Source: Fibrobacteria bacterium | Lineage (GTDB): Bacteria; Fibrobacterota; Fibrobacteria; UBA11236 | Length of the DNA: 38,567 nt | Reading direction: 5' to 3' | Assembly (NCBI GenBank): GCA_017881725.1 | Contig: JADGQO010000027.1 | Location: forward strand, 1-38,567 | Shown here: positions 1 through 7,975 of the stretch, one piece after another | Layout of the letters: every line of letters begins with the position of its first letter | Numbering within the stretch: position 1 is the first letter of the stretch | Position numbers and translations under genes: made by a program | The notes under the pieces: generated by a model | Told to the model about the DNA's origin: nothing | Database searches by the model: none | Seen by the model: the letters and a program-made list of their open reading frames with translations, nothing else

Positions 1-242
1 TGGCGCCGAAGGCATACAGCGGCGCCGCCGTATCGGTGGTCGCTTTGATTTGCCAGGTTTGGGACACAGTATCGTATGCAGTAAAAGCGCCAACGGAAGC
101 GTTTCCCCGACCGCCCAATACGTAAATCACCCCGCCCAAGGAGGCCAAATAGGGTTGGCTTTCCCCCAAGGGTAACCAATCGCGGGGAGGAACCGGTCGG
201 GGTGGCAATTTTTGAAACGGAGGGGTGCTGGCTTTAATCTTT
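1..242 (-). pseudogene. Detached 3' part of the MITE-disrupted kelch lipoprotein gene (continues beyond window)
   Basis: Read on the minus strand, this stretch encodes residues closely matching the kelch segment of the paralogous lipoprotein at 1937-4537, including DWLPLGESQPY, a GGVIYVLGGRG kelch motif and FTAYDT. It is the natural continuation of the gene at 303-1922 but is separated from it by a 120-bp inserted element. The insertion adds 124 bp with its target duplication, which shifts the frame, and a stop lies inside the element. No start codon with a ribosome binding site was seen, so this part is probably not translated. It runs off the left edge, so its full length is unknown. Confidence 0.75.
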
Positions 243-246
243 TTAA

Positions 247-366
247 CAGGGTGTTGAAAAAGGCGATTTGCGTATCATGCACGTTACCTATGATAATCGA
301 AATCAGACCGATTTCGCCAGTTCGAACCCGTTTTCAGGGTATCGAAAAGACTTTTTCAACACCCTG
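247..366. mobile_element. 120-bp MITE-like element with 16-bp terminal inverted repeats and TTAA target duplication
   Basis: The ends CAGGGTGTTGAAAAAG (247-262) and CTTTTTCAACACCCTG (351-366) are perfect inverted repeats. TTAA flanks both sides (243-246 and 367-370). Aligning the flanks with the intact paralogue around 2950-3000 shows that removing 124 bp restores a gap-free match, so this is a clean insertion with a 4-bp TTAA duplication. Because TTAA is palindromic, a TA or TAA duplication cannot be excluded. There is no room for a transposase, so the element is non-autonomous and must have been moved by an enzyme encoded elsewhere. It truncates the lipoprotein gene and supplies its last codons and stop. 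Confidence 0.88.
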
Positions 367-1922
367 TTAAGAATCAAACCCCCATATTCATCCGTAACAC
401 GCAGGATACAGGGAAACAGTTTGAACATATGGTTCGGTACCGTAACATCCGTGTCACCACGGGCGGTCGGGACAAAGACTCCAGTTCCACCGATGTCCCA
501 CTCCAATTTTGTTGGTTTCCCGAACATATCCGTTCCCCTTCCTCGCAGGTGCAGCACGGTCCCGGGCATCACGATCGTATCGGGGGAGACCTGGACTGCG
601 GGCGGAGTGTGAACGACATCGATACGGATATCCGCCGGCCAATCGATGCCTGCGTCGTTTGTTGCCACGCAAACTAACGACACCGTTTCGGGTATAAGCC
701 CGGCGGTATACCGTAAGGTATCCGCGCCTGAACCCGCCGCAGAGGCGTATCTCACGATCTTCAGCGTGTCCGTATACGGCAATAAGGTCGGTCGCGTGGG
801 ATCCTCCCCCGCCCGCATGCCATGGGCCGTCCATGTAAGCGCACTGATTTTCCGGTAGGGACTGGAAAAAACGGCGATGATTTGCCCGGACTCGCCTAAA
901 CGCAAGGTCGGGGCTTTCGGGGTTACCGTGACGATGGTCATTAGCGCCGAAGGCGGAGGCACCCTGACTCCCACCGATTCGAACCATTCCCCGAATTTTC
1001 CGCTCTTGGTTTGGACAATCACGCGATATTCCCAGGCTTGCTCCGGGACTCCGCCCGAAAACATGGACCCCAAGGTATCCACGTATTGAGTGTCGGTGAG
1101 GCGGGAGCGATTGATGGGCTGCCCCTGAATGCGCGGGGCGTTGAGAGAATCGCGCAGGACGGCGTAGCCTAGAAGATCGGTCCGCCTGGAGGGATTCCAG
1201 GCGATTTTCACGCGGCTGTTTACGGTATCTATCATCGCCACATGAAGTCCGGTTACCAGGGGGACGCCTTGGTACGGCGGCCGCAAAGTGTCCTTGCGAT
1301 CGGTCCGCGCTCCGGCCTTGATGCTGAAGCCGGTGAACAGGGCCGAGTAGTCCGAAAGGCTGGTGGAGATGACCGCGGCGTAGCTGCCCGCCGCCAGACC
1401 GCCGATTTCGAATCGGCCGTCCTCCCCGACATTGGTGTAGACCGTGGTACCCAAAAGCTGGACCAGGGCAGAGTTGGAATTGTGGTTCGGCTGCAACGCC
1501 ACGAAGCCGGAAAGCGTGCCGGGCAGGGCCAAAGTATCGTTCTTAATCGTCGCGGGACCGTCGTTGACGCGCACGGAATCCTGTAATGCCACAAAATCGC
1601 CTTGCGCCGAAAAGACGTTGTACTGGCCCGCCGGAACCCCGGTCAGATCGTATTTGCCGTCCGCATTGGTTTCCAACTTGTAAACTCCCGCCGCTTCCTT
1701 GGCGAGGCCCGGCTTGGGGTTGTTGTCCACCGGCACGAGTTGCACGCGCGCTCCCGCCGCCGGAGTCCCGTCGGGCCGGAAAATCTTGGGCCCCGCGCCG
1801 CTGCCGGAATCGCCCGTGGGCGCGACCTTGTCGGTTTGACACGCGGAAAAAACCAGCGACAGGCACAGGCCCAGTTTAAGCAGTGGGTTGTAGGGGCTCA
1901 TTAGCGAATGCTTCGCGGGCAT
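303..1922 (-). CDS. Truncated carboxypeptidase-regulatory-like lipoprotein (disrupted by MITE)
   Basis: This is a 539-aa predicted lipoprotein. The N-terminus has a signal peptide ending in LVFSAC (Cys28). Next come carboxypeptidase-regulatory-like beta-sandwich segments (for example PDGTPAAGARV) and a fibronectin-like region. It is a close paralogue of the 866-aa protein just upstream (same ITWNPSRRTDLLGYAVLRD-type block) but stops where that protein enters its kelch propeller. About the last 18 residues, from RVLKKSF to the end, are encoded by the inserted element. I chose the ATG at 1922, which has AGAGGAAG upstream, over the TTG at 1940. The gene starts 14 nt after the stop of 1937-4537, so the two are probably co-transcribed. 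Whether the shortened lipoprotein is still functional cannot be judged from sequence. Confidence 0.8.
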   Translation of the reverse strand: MPAKHSLMSPYNPLLKLGLCLSLVFSACQTDKVAPTGDSGSGAGPKIFRPDGTPAAGARVQLVPVDNNPKPGLAKEAAGVYKLETNADGKYDLTGVPAGQYNVFSAQGDFVALQDSVRVNDGPATIKNDTLALPGTLSGFVALQPNHNSNSALVQLLGTTVYTNVGEDGRFEIGGLAAGSYAAVISTSLSDYSALFTGFSIKAGARTDRKDTLRPPYQGVPLVTGLHVAMIDTVNSRVKIAWNPSRRTDLLGYAVLRDSLNAPRIQGQPINRSRLTDTQYVDTLGSMFSGGVPEQAWEYRVIVQTKSGKFGEWFESVGVRVPPPSALMTIVTVTPKAPTLRLGESGQIIAVFSSPYRKISALTWTAHGMRAGEDPTRPTLLPYTDTLKIVRYASAAGSGADTLRYTAGLIPETVSLVCVATNDAGIDWPADIRIDVVHTPPAVQVSPDTIVMPGTVLHLRGRGTDMFGKPTKLEWDIGGTGVFVPTARGDTDVTVPNHMFKLFPCILRVTDEYGGLILNRVLKKSFRYPENGFELAKSV

Positions 1923-1936
1923 GGAATATCTTCCTC

Positions 1937-4537
1937 TCAATCAAGGGGCGAATACTGGTAAAAGGCCGGCAGGTCCGGGCTTCCCGGGGTTGCGACAGCC
2001 GTATAGGTCAGGATAAAAATGCTGCTGCCCAAGGTGATGGAGGCGAAATGGTCGCCCGTGACGTGATGCATGCTTACTGGTTGATAAATATCGTAACTCG
2101 ACCCTGGTTCTCTCTCAATTTGAAGAAAGCCTGTCTGAGGATCCAGATATAAACTAAACGTGGATCCAGAAATTGATTGAAACTCTATCGTATATCCAAA
2201 TTCGCCTCTCCGAACAGGCAAATTCCACATCCATGACTCGTTGATTCCACTCGCATCAACAAAAAACTCTTGATTATTTTCCCATACCCTGGCACCTCCG
2301 TCCGGGAGCAAAGGCAAAGGTTTAAATCGACCCCATACTGAACTCCACAATTTTGATCCCAGCGACCACATCCCTGTTTCGGGATCAAAACTTGCCACCT
2401 GCCAATTGCAATACACCCCCAAAATACGGTCTTTCGTCACGATCAAATCGGTAGGCAATCCATTCCAAAGGGGTGCCAAATCATAGTACATGAGGCTGCC
2501 TTCAAACCACGGCGCAGAATCATAGGTTGACCAGGAACCAATCGCCGGATCGAACGCCTGGGTGACACCGGCAACTTTGGTTGCTCGGTTCGCTCCTGCG
2601 ACAATGTACAGTTTGTCCTGGAACACCACGGCTGTAAATCGATCGCCCGGTAAGGTAGGTGCTGGAGGCGGCGGTGCAACAACCCATTCGTCCGCGATGG
2701 GATCATAAACTTTCAAGGCATTCCGCGTGGGCATGTACAGCCTTCCATTCAAGGCGTACAGCGGCGCGGCGGTATCGGCAGTCGCTTTGACCTGCCAGGT
2801 TTTGGATGAGGTATCATAAGCCGTAAAGGCGCCAACGGCAGCGGTTCCCCGTCCGCCCAAAACGTAAATCACTCCGCCCAACGTAGCCATATAAGGTTGA
2901 CTTTCCCCCAAGGGCAACCAATCGCGGGGATGTACCGGTCGAGAAGGTAATTGTCGGAACGGGAGGATGTTGACGGAAACCGTTTTCAGGATCAAACTGC
3001 CGTATTCGTCCGTGACCCGCAGGATGCAGGGAAAGGACTTGAATCCCTGGTTCGACACCGTAACATCCGTGTCACCATGTGTGGACGGGACAAACACCCC
3101 CGTTCCGCCGATGTCCCAGGCCAACTTCGCGGCTTTGCCGTACATGTCGGTTCCTTTGGCCCGAAGATGCAGCACGGTCCCGGGCACCACCGTCGTGTCG
3201 GGAGAGACCTGAACAACGGGCGGATTGAGAACCACACCGATATAGATATCCGCCGGCCATTCCATGCCGGCGTCGTCGGTCGTGACGCAAACCAACGACA
3301 CGGATTCGGGCTTGAGCCCGGCGGTATACCGTAACGTATCTGTGCCGGAACTAGGCGGAGCGGCGTATCGTTTCGTCTTCAAGGTGTCCGTATACGGCAA
3401 AGAGACTGCCGATGTGGTATCTTTCCCGAACCGAATCCCCTTGGCCATCCACGTGACCGCGCTGATTTTCCGGTTGGGATTTGAAAAGACGGCGATGATC
3501 TTCCCGGACTCGCCCAACCTCAAGGTCAGGGACATCGGGGTCAAATTGACGGAGGTCATAACCGCCGAAGGCGGCGGCACGTTGACGCCTACTGATTCGA
3601 ACCATTCCCCGTATTTTCCGTTCTTGGCCTGTCCAATCACGCGATACTCCCAGGCTTGTCCCAGGGTTCCGACCGAAAGCGAGGGCGACAGGGTATCCAC
3701 GTATTGCGTGTCGGTGATACGTGAGGGGTTAATGGGCTGCCCCTGGATACGCTGGGTGTTGAACGGATCGCGCAGCACGGCGTACCCCAGGAGATCGGTT
3801 CTCCGGGAAGGGTTCCACGTGATTTTCACCCGGCTGTTCAGGGTGTCCATCATCGCCACCTGGAGACCGGTAACTACGGGAATGCCGATAAAATTCATGC
3901 GGAATGGTTCTTTGATGTCGGTCACCCCACCTATTTGCACGGCGAAGCCGGTGAAAAGGTTGGTGTACTCCGGGAGGATGGTGGAAAACCGGGCGGCATA
4001 CCGGCCCTGGGGCAGTCCACCGATTTCGAAGCGGCCCTGATCGTCCAGGTTCGCGAATACCGTCGTCCCCAGTAACTGCAAGGTTACGGTAGAAGGATTG
4101 TGGTTGGGCTCCAGGGTCACCACGCCGCGGACGGAGCCGGCCGTCCGCAAGGTATCCGGGGGCAGGGCGGTGGAGTCTCCGAAAAGGGTAACGGAGTCCT
4201 GCAAGGACGCCAGATCGCCCTTGGCGGCGATGATGTTATACTGGCCGGAAGGTAAACCCTTCACGGAGAAGGCTCCCTCCGCGTCGGTTTTCAATTTGTA
4301 GATGTCGGCCGATGCCTTGGCGAGGCTCGCTTGCGGCAAATATCCCACGGGAACGACGTGGATTTCCGCGTCCGCCACCGGCTTTCCGTCTTCCCCGAAA
4401 ATGCGTCCCGAGCCGGCGCTGGAAACTTGGGGTTGGGTCACCTGGACAGTCCCGTGCTCGGAGTTGCAGGAGCACAAGAACAGCGCTGCGGCCGCCAGAA
4501 ATGCAGGCGCTTTGGAATGAGGTTGGCTGGTCTTCAT
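1937..4537 (-). CDS. Carboxypeptidase-regulatory-like/kelch-repeat surface lipoprotein
   Basis: This is an 866-aa predicted lipoprotein. The signal peptide ends in LCSC (Cys24). It is followed by a carboxypeptidase-regulatory-like domain (DGKPVADAEIHVVP), a second such repeat (GSVRGVVTLEPNHN), a fibronectin/Ig-like middle, and a C-terminal kelch-type propeller with motifs such as GGVIYVLGGRG and FQDKLYIVAGANR. The ATG at 4537 overlaps the stop of the TIGR02147 gene (ATGA, 4534-4537) and has GGAGG at ideal spacing, so translation is probably coupled. It is likely anchored in the outer membrane and may bind a ligand at the surface, but no substrate can be named. The downstream gene is a truncated paralogue, so this pair arose by tandem duplication. 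Confidence 0.88.
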   Translation of the reverse strand: MKTSQPHSKAPAFLAAAALFLCSCNSEHGTVQVTQPQVSSAGSGRIFGEDGKPVADAEIHVVPVGYLPQASLAKASADIYKLKTDAEGAFSVKGLPSGQYNIIAAKGDLASLQDSVTLFGDSTALPPDTLRTAGSVRGVVTLEPNHNPSTVTLQLLGTTVFANLDDQGRFEIGGLPQGRYAARFSTILPEYTNLFTGFAVQIGGVTDIKEPFRMNFIGIPVVTGLQVAMMDTLNSRVKITWNPSRRTDLLGYAVLRDPFNTQRIQGQPINPSRITDTQYVDTLSPSLSVGTLGQAWEYRVIGQAKNGKYGEWFESVGVNVPPPSAVMTSVNLTPMSLTLRLGESGKIIAVFSNPNRKISAVTWMAKGIRFGKDTTSAVSLPYTDTLKTKRYAAPPSSGTDTLRYTAGLKPESVSLVCVTTDDAGMEWPADIYIGVVLNPPVVQVSPDTTVVPGTVLHLRAKGTDMYGKAAKLAWDIGGTGVFVPSTHGDTDVTVSNQGFKSFPCILRVTDEYGSLILKTVSVNILPFRQLPSRPVHPRDWLPLGESQPYMATLGGVIYVLGGRGTAAVGAFTAYDTSSKTWQVKATADTAAPLYALNGRLYMPTRNALKVYDPIADEWVVAPPPPAPTLPGDRFTAVVFQDKLYIVAGANRATKVAGVTQAFDPAIGSWSTYDSAPWFEGSLMYYDLAPLWNGLPTDLIVTKDRILGVYCNWQVASFDPETGMWSLGSKLWSSVWGRFKPLPLLPDGGARVWENNQEFFVDASGINESWMWNLPVRRGEFGYTIEFQSISGSTFSLYLDPQTGFLQIEREPGSSYDIYQPVSMHHVTGDHFASITLGSSIFILTYTAVATPGSPDLPAFYQYSPLD

Positions 4538-5373
4538 TTTTCCTCCACCTCGCGGCTCAACGGGAACACCTGGAAATTGCATTGGTAGACTCTTTTTTTA
4601 GTGCCGGGTTTTTCGCTCAATGCCAGCAAGCGTTTCCGCAAGGCCTTGATGTCCTCCCGCGCCTTTTCGAAATCCTCGGCTTCCAGCGATACCGTCACCG
4701 AGGAAATATCCCGCTCCTCCTTGGGGTAACGGTCCAATGCCTGGACCCCGAGCTCCATGTTCGCCTTCAGGAAGTTTTCCAAATGGATGGATTTGATGGC
4801 CGCGTCTTTTTTGAGGATGGCGGCGGTGGGGCGGTAAATGCCGTTGGGGTCTACGGCGATGAGATTCAATCGGTCCAGGAGTTGCACGGCCTTCTTGGCC
4901 TGTTCGGGACGGATGGACGGGGACAGGCGTCGCGCCAAATCCGCGAAGTCGCCGCGATAGGGATAGAAAAGCAGGAGTTCCCGGATAGCCGCATGGTACC
5001 ACTTGCTGTAATACTCGAACTTGTCTTTGCCCACCAGATCGATCTTGAGCTCCTTAAAGGCCAGGATCTTTTCCAGGTAATGGTTTTTTTCCTCCAGGGA
5101 ACCCGCTTGCCCATAATGAACCAGGGTTTGGAAAAAATCCTCCTCGTTCGGTTTCAGCTCGAGCAGTTTCGCGAGCTTGACCGAATATACGCCGGTCAAA
5201 GTGATGCGCCCTTTGAGGATGTCCGAAAACCATCCGGTGGAGCTGGCACCCACTTTTTCCGCCACGAATCGATGGGAAAAGCGCGGGCTGTCGGTTTTTT
5301 CGGCCGCGTAGCGTAAACGCAGGTATTCCCGAAAATCCGTGAATTGGAATATATCCGGTCGCTGGGCGGGCAT
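4534..5373 (-). CDS. TIGR02147 / DUF4423 family protein
   Basis: This 279-aa protein belongs to the family first described as a Fibrobacter succinogenes paralogous family (TIGR02147, DUF4423). Diagnostic features are the N-terminal FQFTDFREYLRLRY motif, the KVGASSTGWFSDILKGR segment resembling a helix-turn-helix, and a C-terminal region around ISSVTVSLEAEDFEKARE. There is no signal peptide, so it is cytoplasmic. The family is presumed regulatory because of the HTH-like N-terminus, but its function is not established. It lies between two kelch lipoprotein genes, 83 nt after the stop of the upstream one, and overlaps the downstream one by 4 nt. That arrangement suggests it controls or is tied to expression of these lipoproteins, which is an inference. 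Confidence 0.9.
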   Translation of the reverse strand: MPAQRPDIFQFTDFREYLRLRYAAEKTDSPRFSHRFVAEKVGASSTGWFSDILKGRITLTGVYSVKLAKLLELKPNEEDFFQTLVHYGQAGSLEEKNHYLEKILAFKELKIDLVGKDKFEYYSKWYHAAIRELLLFYPYRGDFADLARRLSPSIRPEQAKKAVQLLDRLNLIAVDPNGIYRPTAAILKKDAAIKSIHLENFLKANMELGVQALDRYPKEERDISSVTVSLEAEDFEKAREDIKALRKRLLALSEKPGTKKRVYQCNFQVFPLSREVEEK

Positions 5374-5379
5374 GCCTAA

Positions 5380-5408
5380 ATAATACTCCGGGAATGCCGC
5401 CAGTTCAG
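5380..5408 (-). promoter_or_regulatory. Candidate internal promoter for the TIGR02147 gene
   Basis: On the minus strand CTGAAC (5408-5403) is followed after 17 bp by TATTAT (5385-5380), resembling sigma-70 boxes. Transcription would start almost at the ATG at 5373, giving a leaderless or near-leaderless message. This is only a sequence match. The gene could equally be read from the upstream operon promoter. Confidence 0.25.
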
Positions 5409-5424
5409 GGATAAATAGTTGGGT

Positions 5425-5447
5425 GGCGCTCGAAAGATTAGAGCGCC
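5425..5447. repeat. Intercistronic hairpin between lipoprotein and TIGR02147 genes
   Basis: GGCGCTC (5425-5431) and GAGCGCC (5441-5447) are perfect arms around a 9-nt loop, 10 nt past the stop of the 784-aa lipoprotein gene. No T-run follows on the minus strand, so it is not a classic terminator. It could act as an mRNA-stabilising or attenuating stem-loop that uncouples levels of the two genes. Confidence 0.5.
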
Positions 5448-5456
5448 GATCCCGAA

Positions 5457-7811
5457 CTATGGAAGGGGAGGATATTCGTACAGGGCGGGCAAGCTGTCCG
5501 CCTGGGGCGACGATTTGTCATAGTATGAAAGGACATACAGCTTTCCGGAAACGACGGTGGACACGAACCTATCTCCTTGACTGTAGATCGCGGAAGCGTG
5601 ACTCCAGGTGCGAACGCCGGGGTCATAGACTTCGACGTTGATTCGATTCGGAGCGGATTCCCACAGGGCATATAATTTCCCGTTCAGGAATTGATAGGTG
5701 CTTTGGGGAGTCGTTACCGTCACGTAAGGGGATGTGAAGGCGCCGGAGATTTGTGGGGCCGGAGCCGAGGTCCACGTTTCCCGATCCATGTCGAAGATCT
5801 CCATAATCGCATTGCCGGCCAGGAAATAATTGAAACCGTTCATTTCGCCCAGGAATTGATAAGGGGAGTATGTATTGGGCATAGAACCAACGGAACTGGT
5901 GGCATTCGTCTCGGGATCATAATCCTGCAACCGAAAGGAATTATCGCTCCAATAAATTTTCGACCGTCCGGGAAATATGACCGAACCGTCGAACATGTAA
6001 TTAATGTACCCTCTATTGACGGATTGATTCGCATCAATATCATAATAGGCGGAACTGCCGTTCGAGTAGTAATAATATCCGGAGTAGGAGCTTATCGCGA
6101 ACGCCACGATTTTATTTTGGAACACCACGTTCGGTCCGGGATGATAAATCGATCGAGAAAATGGCCAGGACGGTTTTTCCACCCATTTGTCTTGAACGGG
6201 GTCATACGCCGTGAGCTTTTCTTCGCTGGTCATAAAGATTTGGCCCGCCGCTAAGATCGGATCGCCCAGGATAGGCGCTTCCGCTATGGAAGTCCATTTG
6301 CCCGTGGCGGGATCAAATGCCGCCGAAGCGCCGTGCGGATCGGCTCCGCTGCCGCCGAAGGTATACAACTTGTCGTTTAACGCGGCGACGGGCATTTCCA
6401 CCGGAAAACTTCCGGCATGGTTATAGGCCGCGATGGGACGGTCCGCCAACCTCTTCCAGGCCACCACAGGAAGACTCAGCGAGTCCTTCCACACCGTCCC
6501 CGCGTCATCGGTAATCAGGACACGGAAAAATTTGTTTCCCACCGTATCGGGCGCGGTGAAGGACAGGCTGTCCAATCCCGCGCTATCGTGATAAGCTTGC
6601 TTCCGCAACACTTGGCCCTTTTTATCCTCCCATGCCAATTGCACGACTTTCCGGGTGGGATTGGCGAAGCGCACTTTCACCACGCCGCGCTCGCCGACCT
6701 GCGTGTATAAAATACTGGTACTGTCCGCGCCGAAATTGATGGCGGTGGTTACACGGGAAGGCGAGACCGCGACCACGGAAACCTTATCAAAGAAGGCTCC
6801 TTGGTTGTCCGACAAATCCTGGATGGCGATGCGGTAAGTGAGCGGGTAGGATGTGGTATCCACAAGGCCGGTCGTGTCATACGTATAAGTCCCGGTGGTG
6901 GGAGAGTAAACCGTTACCGTGTGATGCTGGGGGTAAATGGTGTCGATCCAGACCGTGTCGACGGCACCGAGCCGAATGCTCGGGAGACTGTATTGGCTCC
7001 CATAATAGGGCGGTACTTGCAGGGAAGAAACAAAATAGGGCGTACGCTCCAGGACATAATTCGCCAACCGGGGGAAATTCGCGGCCCGCCAGGAAATCCG
7101 CGCCAGGCCATGCAAGGTGTCCAGAGTGACCGTCAGGCCTTTCACGGTCGGAATACCGGTATAGGGCGGCTCCCATGCCTGCGCGGCGCTGTCCTTTCCG
7201 CCAGCGGAAACCTGGGCGGAAAATACCGCGGTGCGATATCCGGAACCCGTGGCGGAAACGCGCACGCGATAGCGGCCCTGGGGCATGCCCGCGAATACAA
7301 AGCCCGCTTTGGGATCGGGTAAGGCGATGAAGGGCGAGCCCTGGATTTGCAATTGGAAATTTCGGGGATCGTCGAAGGGTTGGATGGCGAGTTTGCCGGT
7401 AAACGCCCCGACCGGCCGCAGGGTGTCGGCGGGAACGACGGTGGAGTCTACGGCCACCGAGACCGAATCGCGCCAGGAAGCCAAGCCTGAGCTTTCGATA
7501 AGGATATTGTAAAGCCCGGGCGACAATCCGGTAATGACGTATTCCCCTTTGCCATTCGTGTGCGTGAGGACGGGCGTGGAGGCGACGGCGGACCGTTTCC
7601 CCAAAGCGTCTTCGGGTTGGGGAAGATAATCCGCCGGGAAAACGCGCACTTTGGCATCGGCCACAGGGTTGTCGTTCCCGGTGAAAACCGCTCCGCTGAG
7701 GAGCGGGCCGGGCGGGACGTTCAGCGGCGCCACGGTGTCCGAATTATTGCAAGCGGACAAAATCAAGGCAAACATCCCGACGGCGGACATGCCTTTGAAT
7801 GAAGTTTTCAT
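5457..7811 (-). CDS. Carboxypeptidase-regulatory-like/kelch-repeat surface lipoprotein (first gene of operon)
   Basis: This is a 784-aa predicted lipoprotein. The signal peptide ends in LILSAC (Cys21). After it come carboxypeptidase-regulatory-like segments (NPVADAKVRVFPADYLP), a middle Ig/fibronectin-like region, and a C-terminal kelch-type propeller (ALNDKLYTFGGSG, FLNGKLYALW). It has the same architecture as the 866-aa lipoprotein but is more diverged in sequence. I chose the ATG at 7811 because GGAG lies 6 nt upstream. The TTG at 7823 lacks such support. A TATATT -10 box and two dyads lie upstream. It is followed by a hairpin and the TIGR02147 gene. Outer-membrane or surface location is likely; no ligand can be inferred. 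Confidence 0.87.
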   Translation of the reverse strand: MKTSFKGMSAVGMFALILSACNNSDTVAPLNVPPGPLLSGAVFTGNDNPVADAKVRVFPADYLPQPEDALGKRSAVASTPVLTHTNGKGEYVITGLSPGLYNILIESSGLASWRDSVSVAVDSTVVPADTLRPVGAFTGKLAIQPFDDPRNFQLQIQGSPFIALPDPKAGFVFAGMPQGRYRVRVSATGSGYRTAVFSAQVSAGGKDSAAQAWEPPYTGIPTVKGLTVTLDTLHGLARISWRAANFPRLANYVLERTPYFVSSLQVPPYYGSQYSLPSIRLGAVDTVWIDTIYPQHHTVTVYSPTTGTYTYDTTGLVDTTSYPLTYRIAIQDLSDNQGAFFDKVSVVAVSPSRVTTAINFGADSTSILYTQVGERGVVKVRFANPTRKVVQLAWEDKKGQVLRKQAYHDSAGLDSLSFTAPDTVGNKFFRVLITDDAGTVWKDSLSLPVVAWKRLADRPIAAYNHAGSFPVEMPVAALNDKLYTFGGSGADPHGASAAFDPATGKWTSIAEAPILGDPILAAGQIFMTSEEKLTAYDPVQDKWVEKPSWPFSRSIYHPGPNVVFQNKIVAFAISSYSGYYYYSNGSSAYYDIDANQSVNRGYINYMFDGSVIFPGRSKIYWSDNSFRLQDYDPETNATSSVGSMPNTYSPYQFLGEMNGFNYFLAGNAIMEIFDMDRETWTSAPAPQISGAFTSPYVTVTTPQSTYQFLNGKLYALWESAPNRINVEVYDPGVRTWSHASAIYSQGDRFVSTVVSGKLYVLSYYDKSSPQADSLPALYEYPPLP

Positions 7812-7860
7812 GTTGGACTCCAAGTTGCAGAAAAACGATTGGGAAGCACGATACTGCGTG

Positions 7861-7894
7861 AATATACCATTTGGACGATTCCGGATCGGAATCG
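7861..7894 (-). promoter_or_regulatory. Promoter with operator-like dyad upstream of the lipoprotein operon
   Basis: On the minus strand a TATATT -10 box (7866-7861) lies about 50 nt before the start codon at 7811. A perfect dyad, CGATTCCG (7876-7883) and CGGAATCG (7887-7894) with a 3-nt centre, covers the position expected for the -35 box, and no good TTGACA match is visible there. A dyad over a weak -35 box is the usual layout for regulator control, either repression or activation. The binding protein is unknown; the TIGR02147 product is an obvious candidate. Confidence 0.5.
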
Positions 7895-7896
7895 GT

Positions 7897-7919
7897 TGTC
7901 ACCATTTTTAATGGTGACA
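7897..7919. repeat. Palindrome copy 1 (ACCATT-aaa-AATGGT core)
   Basis: Arms TGTCACCATT (7897-7906) and AATGGTGACA (7910-7919) are a perfect 10-bp inverted repeat around three T residues. It lies 56 nt beyond the stop of the Wzi-like gene and directly beside the operator-like dyad of the lipoprotein operon. The core recurs at 18101-18123 and 28038-28052. No T-run follows on either strand, so a protein-binding site fits better than an intrinsic terminator. Confidence 0.65.
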
Positions 7920-7975
7920 CGCTCCCGTGTCTTCAAAATCTAGCGGATATTGAGGCTCGGTTCCGGCGGTTTTGT

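Noticed and set aside
303-360. MITE interior considered as the start of a plus-strand gene (114 codons from 268)
   Set aside because: The frame runs antisense through the lipoprotein coding sequence and has no ribosome binding site or family motif.
7897-7919. Palindrome considered as the intrinsic terminator of the Wzi-like gene
   Set aside because: No T-run follows the stem on the minus strand and the same core occurs before another gene, so a regulatory or dispersed-repeat reading is preferred, though a terminator role is not excluded.
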